The translations under genes were made by a program, and so were the position numbers. Positions 1-6,272 of a DNA stretch of 10,584 nucleotides are shown here, one piece after another. The notes beneath the pieces are model-generated. The model ran no database searches. It was not told the origin of the DNA and was given only the letters and a program-made list of their open reading frames with translations. Origin of the DNA: Candidatus Muproteobacteria bacterium. GTDB taxonomy: Bacteria > Pseudomonadota > Gammaproteobacteria > Acidiferrobacterales > Sulfurifustaceae. The stretch is from the NCBI GenBank assembly GCA_023266455.1, contig JAHFQD010000031.1, forward strand, positions 1 to 10,584, written 5' to 3'. Every line of letters begins with the position of its first letter. The stretch's first letter is position 1.

Positions 1-1796
1 AGGAGCTGTTTGGGATCGCCGTGTTCGATGAAGCGGTCCGGCAGGCCGAGATTGATCACGCGGCACGGCAAACCTGTGGCGGCCAACAGTTCGTTCACCG
101 CGCTACCAGCGCCTCCGGCGATAGCGTTTTCTTCCAGTGTCACCAGCAATTCATGCGTGCGCGCTAATTCAAGTACTAAGTCGGCGTCTAGCGGTTTGAC
201 GAAACGCATGTTGACGACGGTGGCGTTGAACGCCTCGCCGGCGTCGAGCGCGGAGGTGAGCATGCTGCCGAACGCCAATAGCGCTACGCGCTGTCCTTGG
301 CGTCGTACCTCGGCTTTGCCAATCGGTAACGGCTCGAGCACCGGGTCGATCGCCGCCGCCGGTCCCGCGCCGCGCGGATAGCGCACGGCGGTCGGACTGT
401 TTAAGAGAAACCCGGTCGTTAACATTTTTCGACATTCGTTTTCGTCCGACGGCGCCATGACCACCATGTTCGGCAGCGAGCGCAAATACGAAAAATCGAA
501 TGCGCCATGATGTGTCGGTCCATCGGCGCCGACCAAACCACCGCGGTCGATCGCGAATAGTACTGGCAGGTTTTGCAGGCACACGTCGTGGACGACTTGG
601 TCGTAAGCGCGTTGCATGAACGTGGAATAAATCGCCACCACTGGTTTCATGCCGTCGCAGGCAAGGCCGGCGGCGAAGGTCACCGAATGTTGTTCGGCGA
701 TGCCGACGTCGAAATAGCGTTCCGGAAAACGTTCGGAGAATTCAACCATGCCCGAACCTTCGCGCATCGCCGGCGTGATGCCGATCAAACGCACATCGCG
801 CGTGGCCATGTCGCACAGCCAATCGCCGAAAACTTGTGTGTACGTTTTGCCGGACGGTTTCTTTTCCATTTTGCCGGTGGCGGGATCGAACGGCGTAACG
901 CCGTGGTACGCCAGCGGATCGCCTTCGGCGGGCTCATAGCCTTTGCCCTTGCGCGTGACGACGTGCAAGAAGCGCGGACCTTTAATGTGTTTCAGATTGT
1001 CGAGCGTGCGCACGAGAGTATGAACGTCGTGGCCGTCGATCGGTCCGTAGTAATGGAAACCGAGTTCTTCGAACAATGTGCCGGGCATGAACATACCTTT
1101 CATATGTTCTTCGGCACGCTTGGCGAATTCCCACATCGGCGGAATCGTCGACAACACTGTTTTCGAACCTTCACGCATGCTGGTGTAGACCTTGCCCGAC
1201 AGCACGCGCGCCAAGTAATTCGACATCGCGCCGACGTTGGGTGAGATCGACATGTCGTTGTCGTTTAGGATCACCAACAAATCCGCGTCCATATCGCCGG
1301 CGTTATTCAACGCTTCGTAGGCCATGCCTGCGGAAAGGGCGCCGTCGCCGATCACGGCCATGACTTGGCGCTCAACGCCGGTGCGCTTCGCCGCGACTGC
1401 CATGCCGAGCGCGGCGGAGATCGAGGTGCTGGAATGCCCGGCGCCGAAGGCGTCGTATTCGCTTTCTTCGCGTTTCAGAAAGCCGGAGAGTCCGCCGTAC
1501 TGTCGCAGCGTCGGCATCTGTTCGCGCCGGCCGGTGAGTATCTTGTGTGGATACGCTTGATGACCGACGTCCCAAACAATGCGGTCGTGCGGTGTGTTGA
1601 AAACGTAGTGCAGCGCAACGGTCAGCTCGACCGTGCCCAGACTGGAAGCGAAGTGTCCGCCACTTTTCGAAACCGATTCGATCGTGAAGCGACGCAACTC
1701 GTCCGCAAACTCGGCGAGCTTATCTTCGGGCAGGGCACGCAGGTCTTGCGGGCTCTTTATATTAAGGAGTAAGTCGTAGTCGGCGGTGTTAGTCAT
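1..1796 (-). CDS. dxs: 1-deoxy-D-xylulose-5-phosphate synthase (C-terminus beyond window)
   Basis: Dxs is a cytosolic thiamine-diphosphate enzyme that condenses pyruvate with glyceraldehyde 3-phosphate to DXP, the first step of the MEP isoprenoid pathway and a source for thiamine and pyridoxal. I translated 598 uninterrupted codons by hand. Seen: [10 protein letters not shown] with catalytic His48, the segment [17 protein letters not shown] (about 75-91), the ThDP/Mg motif GDG at 150-152 with Asn180 in LNDND, and the central AEQH motif with Glu368, equivalent to E. coli Glu370. The reading ends in [11 protein letters not shown], near the usual C-terminus, so perhaps 20-40 residues are missing. 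The ATG overlaps the ispA stop as ATGA, which suggests translational coupling, and an AAGGAGT-like sequence does not precede it. It is the last visible gene of the xseB-ispA-dxs operon. The identification is very secure. Confidence 0.97.
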   Translation of the reverse strand, partial: MTNTADYDLLLNIKSPQDLRALPEDKLAEFADELRRFTIESVSKSGGHFASSLGTVELTVALHYVFNTPHDRIVWDVGHQAYPHKILTGRREQMPTLRQYGGLSGFLKREESEYDAFGAGHSSTSISAALGMAVAAKRTGVERQVMAVIGDGALSAGMAYEALNNAGDMDADLLVILNDNDMSISPNVGAMSNYLARVLSGKVYTSMREGSKTVLSTIPPMWEFAKRAEEHMKGMFMPGTLFEELGFHYYGPIDGHDVHTLVRTLDNLKHIKGPRFLHVVTRKGKGYEPAEGDPLAYHGVTPFDPATGKMEKKPSGKTYTQVFGDWLCDMATRDVRLIGITPAMREGSGMVEFSERFPERYFDVGIAEQHSVTFAAGLACDGMKPVVAIYSTFMQRAYDQVVHDVCLQNLPVLFAIDRGGLVGADGPTHHGAFDFSYLRSLPNMVVMAPSDENECRKMLTTGFLLNSPTAVRYPRGAGPAAAIDPVLEPLPIGKAEVRRQGQRVALLAFGSMLTSALDAGEAFNATVVNMRFVKPLDADLVLELARTHELLVTLEENAIAGGAGSAVNELLAATGLPCRVINLGLPDRFIEHGDPKQL

Positions 1797-2728
1797 CGGC
1801 GTCGCGCCAATAGGTAGTCGGCAATAGCCGCCAAGGGTTGGCCATTATCCCCTAAAGGATGAAGGCTTTCGAGTGCCCGTTGATGCAACCGCTCGGCTTC
1901 GGCTTTCGCCGCCGCGAGACCGATTACCGAGGGGTACGTCGGTTTTCCCCGTGCTTCATCGGCGCCGGCTTGTTTGCCGAGGGTGGCAGTGTCGCTTTCG
2001 ACGTCCAGAATGTCATCGGCGATTTGAAACGCCAGGCCGATCGCCTCGCCGAACGCGGCCAAAGCTTGAATCATACCTGGCGTCGCCGATTTCGCGGCCA
2101 ACGCGCCCATTTGTACCGATGCGGCGATGAGCGCGCCGGTTTTGCGACGGTAGCAGTCTTCGAGCGCCGGTAGCGTCATCGATTCGCCGATGGAGGCGAG
2201 GTCGAGCGCTTGGCCACCCGCCATGCCGAACGAGCCGCTGGCTTGCGCGAGTAGGACGATCATTTCCAAACGTCGTTCTACACCCAGTTCATTCAACGCC
2301 GGATCGCGTGCTAACAACTCGAACGCCAAGGGTTGTAGCGCATCGCCGGCGAGCACGGCGGTTGCTTCGTCGTACGCGCGATGAAGCGTCGGTTTGCCTC
2401 GGCGTAAATCGTCGTCGTCCATGCACGGTAGATCGTCGTGAATCAGCGAATACGCGTGGACCATCTCCACCGCGCAAGCGGGAATATCGAGCGCGTCGAG
2501 TGTGGCGCCGAGCGTGCTGCCGGCGGCATACACCAGCGCCGCGCGTAGTCGCTTGCCGCCGTCGAGCGTGGCGTAGCGCATGGCCTGATGCAGATAAGCC
2601 GGTTCGGTGGAACTTGTCGGCAGACGTTTATCGAGCGCGCGTTCGACGCGATCCGCGTATTGCGTTAACCAGTCGTTGGCGGACATCGAGGAGAAACGAT
2701 CGGCGGGCGGATTAAACGGAGCGCTCAT
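1793..2728 (-). CDS. ispA: Farnesyl diphosphate synthase (short-chain polyprenyl synthase)
   Basis: IspA is a cytosolic enzyme that adds isopentenyl diphosphate to DMAPP and then GPP to give farnesyl diphosphate, precursor of undecaprenyl phosphate and quinone side chains. Seen, numbering from the first ATG: GGKRLR (57-62), the first aspartate-rich motif [10 protein letters not shown] (98-107) followed by RRGKPT, and the second motif DDILD after [13 protein letters not shown] just before the first motif fits the bacterial FPP type. The ORF is 311 residues; E. coli IspA is 299. A second ATG at 2686 (MSANDWL) would give 297 residues and places the GKR lysine at 45, closer to the family. Neither start has a clear Shine-Dalgarno. 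I kept the upstream start because it overlaps the end of xseB by 17 bases, but the start is uncertain. Function is secure; exact product chain length is inferred. Confidence 0.95.
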   Translation of the reverse strand: MSAPFNPPADRFSSMSANDWLTQYADRVERALDKRLPTSSTEPAYLHQAMRYATLDGGKRLRAALVYAAGSTLGATLDALDIPACAVEMVHAYSLIHDDLPCMDDDDLRRGKPTLHRAYDEATAVLAGDALQPLAFELLARDPALNELGVERRLEMIVLLAQASGSFGMAGGQALDLASIGESMTLPALEDCYRRKTGALIAASVQMGALAAKSATPGMIQALAAFGEAIGLAFQIADDILDVESDTATLGKQAGADEARGKPTYPSVIGLAAAKAEAERLHQRALESLHPLGDNGQPLAAIADYLLARRR

Positions 2729-2963
2729 CGTCGTCGGCGAGTGGTTCGATGACCGCTTCGCCGTTCTGCTGGATCAACTTCTCCACGCGTTGCTCGGCGT
2801 CTTTCAGGCCTTGCTGGCAACTGCGTGCGAGTTCGATCCCGCGTTGAAAAGATTTAAGTGCGTCTTCCAGCGTTTGGTCGCCGGCTTCCATCGTGTCGAC
2901 GATTTTTTCCAACTCGACGAGCGCGGTTTCGAAGTTCGGAGTAGCGGCGGCTTTTTTAGTCAC
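2712..2963 (-). CDS. xseB: Exodeoxyribonuclease VII small subunit
   Basis: XseB is the small helical subunit that binds in many copies to XseA, forming the nuclease that degrades single-stranded DNA to oligonucleotides in repair. The 83-residue product matches the family in length (E. coli 80) and in its core: FETALVELEKIVDTMEAGD, then TLEDALKSFQRGIELAR, then LKDAEQRVEKL. The tail is acidic and low complexity. The start codon is GTG (VTKKAAA, read as Met), placed where family members start; no Shine-Dalgarno is visible and the predicted 5' leader is only about 20 bases. It heads the operon xseB-ispA-dxs, a common gammaproteobacterial arrangement. The large subunit gene xseA is not in the window, which is normal. 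Confidence 0.95.
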   Translation of the reverse strand: MTKKAAATPNFETALVELEKIVDTMEAGDQTLEDALKSFQRGIELARSCQQGLKDAEQRVEKLIQQNGEAVIEPLADDDERSV

Positions 2964-2993
2964 AAGCGGGATAGTCGTTGGGGTACGGCGGCT

Positions 2994-3022
2994 ATCCTAG
3001 GGGGCACCTTCACCGGCGTCAA
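2994..3022 (-). promoter_or_regulatory. Sigma70-type promoter of xseB-ispA-dxs
   Basis: Read on the minus strand, TTGACG (3022-3017, five of six to TTGACA) is followed by exactly 17 bases and TAGGAT (2999-2994, four of six to TATAAT). Transcription would begin near 2987, about two dozen bases before the xseB GTG. The -35 lies only 12 bases past the stop codon of the upstream RTX/M91 gene and inside a small inverted repeat. It is inferred from sequence only. Confidence 0.6.
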
Positions 3023-3030
3023 TGCGCCGG
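3013..3030 (-). terminator. Inverted repeat after the RTX/M91 gene; weak terminator candidate
   Basis: CCGGCG and CGCCGG flank a six-base loop, giving a perfect six-pair G+C stem four bases past the stop codon of the RTX/M91 gene. No T-tract follows on the minus strand, so it is not a typical intrinsic terminator. The stem also contains part of the xseB -35 element. It could attenuate transcription, protect a 3' end, or mean nothing. Confidence 0.25.
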
Positions 3031-3033
3031 CCG

Positions 3034-4476
3034 CTATTCAGGTATCTTGACGTATACCGTGCGCAGCGGGATACCGAACTCCTCACGTAATCCGTTTTCA
3101 GTGAGCGATCGAGGGTTATCGGAGTAGGCCGTCACGGGTAATCCTATCGCTTGGTTTTCGGCTTCTTCTCCTGGAATGATCGTTCCGGTGACGGAATTGT
3201 AGGCATGCGCGAGTTCGTGATGCAGGAATACGCTCGGCGGCATCCAACCGATCACGTTGGCGGACTCCACTTGGTGCGACGGCGTCATCGACACCGTGGC
3301 ATCTGAACCGACGTTACGCTGACCCCAAATACTGGGTGGTAGAAGATAGGCATCTTTCGAGGCCGAGCGACTGGACGCGTCTCCCGTTTCGGTAGCGCTT
3401 AGCGTCGTTGTCGGTTCGCGTATCGTGACGGTATGGCCGTTGTCGTCGAGCGCTCGCAGCATGTCTTTACCAACGGGGGACGATCGCATCTGATCGAGAT
3501 CGTCTTCCATCCGATCTTTAAATTCGTCCGAGCCTTCCAACTGTATCGACGTTCCCAGTGTTTTCATCTTCGGCGGATTGCCGAAAAGGTGGCGCGAGAA
3601 AAAATCTTTTATGCCACCGACCGGTTCTTTCAATGGCACATCGATGAACGTTACGGGGTGGCATCGATCCGGCCACGAGGTGAGCATTTTGTCTTGATCG
3701 GTTTGCCCGTAGACCTTGTCGTCGCCATTATGGTTTTCGACGATGTCCGCGCCGTCGCCAGTGTAAATGACATCCTCGCCGTAACTGACGATGCGATCAT
3801 TATCGCGGCCGCCTGAGATGATGTTGTGGCCTCCCTGGGTAAGCAGGTAATCATCCCCTTTGCCACCTTCCAAGTAGTTGAACGGTCCGCTTTCGTCGAT
3901 CAACTTGTCGTTGCCTTGACCGCCGTACAAGGTGTCCGATCCGTCCTCGCCGTGTAGTTCGTCATCACCTTGACCCGTTTCGACGTAATCGTCACCGCTA
4001 CCAGCGAACACAACGTCGTTCTGTGAACCGCCGATGAGACGGTCGTTGCCGGCGCCGCCGATTAAGGTGTTCGCGCCATTGCTGCCGATGACGAGATCAT
4101 TGCCGCCGCCAGCGTCGACGGTTAAACCGACAGTGACGTTCGGATTGGGGTAGTTGTTGGGACCGGTATACGTGTCGTTGTAGGTGGTGATGTAGTCGTT
4201 GGTATCGCCGGTTTTAACGACTAACGCGTCGACGTTGTCGTATTTGAAGAACGAACGATATACCTCGCCGAACTGAGACTGACGAACGACTTCGACCGTA
4301 ACGGAATTGCCTTGTTGAGAAATGAAAACTTCTTTCGATAAATCGCCTCCCGCTTGCGAGGCGTCTACCGTCATGGTTTTACGAGCGGCGTCGTAACTGG
4401 CCGTGGGCTCAACGAGATCGGGAGAACGATATAAAGGTACCCCTGAGGGGGCGCCGATTGGATTGAACATCTTCAT
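3034..4476 (-). CDS. RTX-repeat protein with C-terminal M91-like zinc metalloprotease domain
   Basis: A 480-residue protein in three parts. Residues 1-120 are a short proline-containing N-terminus (MKMFNPIGAPSGVPLYRSPD) and a probably beta-rich segment. Residues 122-265 are about 15 RTX-type nonapeptides (GGAGNDRLI, GGQGNDKLI, GGKGDDYLL), which in known families fold as calcium-loaded beta-rolls outside the cell. After a linker comes a C-terminal domain with HELAH at 420-424, then GEEAEN (436-441) and LTENGLREEFGIPLR (458-472). HExxH followed by a Glu cluster and a TEN-x-x-REE-x-G-x-P-x-R tail is, from memory, the pattern of peptidase family M91 (NleD, HopH1), so a zinc protease is likely; the target is unknown. 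There is no Sec signal peptide or transmembrane segment, and only one cysteine. I chose the ATG at 4476; a TTG nine codons upstream is possible. Hand counts on three 60-base lines gave 47-57% G+C against 60-62% in dxs. No ABC exporter or obvious immunity gene lies beside it. Confidence 0.82.
   Translation of the reverse strand: MKMFNPIGAPSGVPLYRSPDLVEPTASYDAARKTMTVDASQAGGDLSKEVFISQQGNSVTVEVVRQSQFGEVYRSFFKYDNVDALVVKTGDTNDYITTYNDTYTGPNNYPNPNVTVGLTVDAGGGNDLVIGSNGANTLIGGAGNDRLIGGSQNDVVFAGSGDDYVETGQGDDELHGEDGSDTLYGGQGNDKLIDESGPFNYLEGGKGDDYLLTQGGHNIISGGRDNDRIVSYGEDVIYTGDGADIVENHNGDDKVYGQTDQDKMLTSWPDRCHPVTFIDVPLKEPVGGIKDFFSRHLFGNPPKMKTLGTSIQLEGSDEFKDRMEDDLDQMRSSPVGKDMLRALDDNGHTVTIREPTTTLSATETGDASSRSASKDAYLLPPSIWGQRNVGSDATVSMTPSHQVESANVIGWMPPSVFLHHELAHAYNSVTGTIIPGEEAENQAIGLPVTAYSDNPRSLTENGLREEFGIPLRTVYVKIPE
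3682..4113 (-). repeat. RTX nonapeptide array within the metalloprotease gene
   Basis: The encoded protein shows nine units in unbroken nine-residue register, beginning AGGGNDLVI and ending DESGPFNYL. Two further groups of three follow, separated by small register shifts, and end at GQTDQDKML. About eight units fit GGxGxDxUx well; later ones are degenerate (TQGGHNIIS, NHNGDDKVY). Calcium binding is expected from the family. The array is central, not C-terminal as in classical type I-secreted RTX toxins. Confidence 0.85.
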
Positions 4477-4530
4477 GCTTGATACTCGATACAAATTAAC
4501 CAACAGTGGCGCTCACCTTACGTCGTCGAG

Positions 4531-6252
4531 ATGACAAATACGTGGCAACGGCGGCCCCAGCGCCCGAACTATGCTGTGTCTAACCATCCCATTCTTATGA
4601 TGATTGCACTCTACGAAGCCTGGAAATCTGGCTTATTGAAACCTTCGCACTGGATGCCCAACATCGCATCCGGTCTGATCGTCGGCATCGTTGCGTTGCC
4701 ATTAGCCATGGCGTTCGCTATCGCCAGCGGCGCTAAACCGGAACAGGGGTTGTATACCGCGATCGTTGCGGGGTTGGCGGTATCGATTTTCGGTGGTAGC
4801 CGCGTTCAGATTGCCGGCCCGACCGGAGCGTTTATCGTCATTCTCGCCGGGGTAACCGCGAAATATGGCATCGACGGGCTGCAAATCGCCACGATGATGG
4901 CCGGCGTGATGCTGTTGCTGCTGGGATTTGCGCGTCTTGGCAATATCATCAAGTTCATTCCGGATCCGGTTATCGTCGGTTTCACCGCCGGCATCGCGGT
5001 AATCATTTGGGTCGGGCAGTGGAAATTTTTTTTCGGATTGCCCGATGTCGGCACCCAACATTTTCACGAACAGGTGTGGGAATTGCTGCAGAGGCTGCCG
5101 ATGTTTCATTCGGCGACGACAGCCTTGGCCGTCGGCAGTTTGTTGTTAGTCATTATCACACCGCGTATTCCTTTTATTTCTCGTGTGCCGGGGCCACTGC
5201 TGGCGATGGTGGCGGCGACAGTGGCCCAATCGTTTTTTCACTTTGACGGCGTTGCCACGATTGGCAGCGCCTTCGGCGGCATTCCCGCCGGCTTGCCGAG
5301 TTTTCAGATTCCAGACGTCACCGTCGCCCGCGTGCTGGAGTTGATTGGCCCCGCGTTTACCATCGCCATGCTTGGAGCGATCGAGTCGTTACTATCCGCC
5401 GTGGTGGCCGACGGCATGGCGGGCACGACACACGATTCAAATCAGGAGCTCATCGGCCAAGGCATCGCTAATGTCGCCGCGCCGCTGTTTGGCGGCTTCG
5501 CCGCGACGGGTGCGATCGCGCGCACCGCCACCAACATCCGCAGCGGCGCCACTGGCCCTTTGGCCGGCGTGGTGCATTCGGCAATTCTGTTGCTGATTAT
5601 TTTGTTCCTCGCGCCGCTGGCGGTTGACGTGCCTTTGTGCGCACTAGCGGCGATTTTATTCGTCGTCGCGTTCCACATGAGCGAGGCGAAACATTTTCTG
5701 CGCTTGATCGTGCGCGCGCCGCGCTCCGATGTGACGATCTTATTGGTGACGTTCGCATTAACGGTATTCGCCGATCTCGTGATCGCGGCCAACATCGGCG
5801 TGATTTTGGCGACGCTGCATTTTATGCGACGCATGGCATCGACCGTGGAAGTGCAACGCATGTCGGACGCGGAGTTGGAAAGCGAGTTGGCGCAGAGCGG
5901 CCTAAAAAAAATTCCAACCGATGTGGTGGTGTACGCCATCGAAGGTCCATTTTTCTTCGGCGCGGTGGAAAACTTCGAACGCGCGCTGATGCACACGCAC
6001 ACCGATCCGCGCGTATTGATACTGCGTTTACGTCACGTTCCTCACGTCGACATCACGGCGCTGCAAACGTTGGAAGAGGTTATCGAAAAACTCAAACGCC
6101 GCGGCGTCGCTGTGATGCTGTGCGAAGCGAAACCGCGCGTAAAAGCCAAGCTGGAAAAAGCGGAGTTACTCGCGTTGATCGGGAAGGAAAATTATTCGGA
6201 TAGTTTTTCGACAGCACTGAAGCACTGCGAGCGCGTTACCACTTCAAGCTGA
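4531..6252 (+). CDS. SulP-family (SLC26-type) anion transporter with STAS domain
   Basis: An inner-membrane transporter of the SulP family, which moves sulfate, bicarbonate, or dicarboxylates such as succinate (DauA). The substrate cannot be told from sequence. Seen: the family core beginning GLIVGIVALPLAMAFAIASG (48-67), then EQGLYTAIVAGL, GGSRVQIAGPTGAF (88-101), GFTAGIAVIIWVGQ (150-163), ESLLSAVVADGMAG (285-298) and the conserved GGFAATGAIARTATN (321-335). Many hydrophobic segments run to about residue 430. The cytosolic STAS domain spans roughly 464-568 with DITALQTLEEVIEKL at 507-521. At 573 residues it is a usual length. The start at 4531 leaves only 54 bases to the divergent RTX gene and has only a weak GAG before it; the ATG at 4597 (MMIALYEAW) is a credible alternative. 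It converges with glnD with 20 bases between stops and no hairpin terminator. Confidence 0.93.
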   Translation: MTNTWQRRPQRPNYAVSNHPILMMIALYEAWKSGLLKPSHWMPNIASGLIVGIVALPLAMAFAIASGAKPEQGLYTAIVAGLAVSIFGGSRVQIAGPTGAFIVILAGVTAKYGIDGLQIATMMAGVMLLLLGFARLGNIIKFIPDPVIVGFTAGIAVIIWVGQWKFFFGLPDVGTQHFHEQVWELLQRLPMFHSATTALAVGSLLLVIITPRIPFISRVPGPLLAMVAATVAQSFFHFDGVATIGSAFGGIPAGLPSFQIPDVTVARVLELIGPAFTIAMLGAIESLLSAVVADGMAGTTHDSNQELIGQGIANVAAPLFGGFAATGAIARTATNIRSGATGPLAGVVHSAILLLIILFLAPLAVDVPLCALAAILFVVAFHMSEAKHFLRLIVRAPRSDVTILLVTFALTVFADLVIAANIGVILATLHFMRRMASTVEVQRMSDAELESELAQSGLKKIPTDVVVYAIEGPFFFGAVENFERALMHTHTDPRVLILRLRHVPHVDITALQTLEEVIEKLKRRGVAVMLCEAKPRVKAKLEKAELLALIGKENYSDSFSTALKHCERVTTSS

Positions 6253-6272
6253 AATGAATGCTCGGTTTGGCG

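Noticed and set aside
573..1244. Plus-strand open frame of 223 residues opposite dxs
   Set aside because: It is antisense to the conserved catalytic half of dxs, is rich in His, Arg and Phe, has no family likeness and no ribosome-binding site. It is a shadow of a G+C-rich gene.
3034..4476. Toxin-immunity pair reading of the RTX/M91 locus
   Set aside because: No small gene follows the RTX/M91 gene; the next one is xseB, a core gene. An immunity gene elsewhere is possible but nothing here supports it.
4477..4503. TTG start nine codons upstream of the RTX/M91 ATG
   Set aside because: TTG starts are rare, there is no ribosome-binding site before it, and the added residues do not extend the N-terminal similarity. 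A TTG also lies nine codons upstream of the unknown gene at 9845; I take this as coincidence.
5025..5034. Run of T bases inside the SulP gene as a terminator or slippage site
   Set aside because: The frame continues without a break through conserved sequence (WKFFFGLP), and there is no preceding hairpin, so it is simply Phe codons.
5442..6002. Minus-strand open frame of 186 residues opposite the SulP gene
   Set aside because: Antisense to the transporter's conserved membrane core; composition (many Ser, Ala, Thr, Lys, Met) mirrors the sense codons and there is no recognisable domain.
6253..6272. Bidirectional terminator between the SulP gene and glnD
   Set aside because: Only 20 bases separate the stops, and I find no inverted repeat with a T-tract on either strand.
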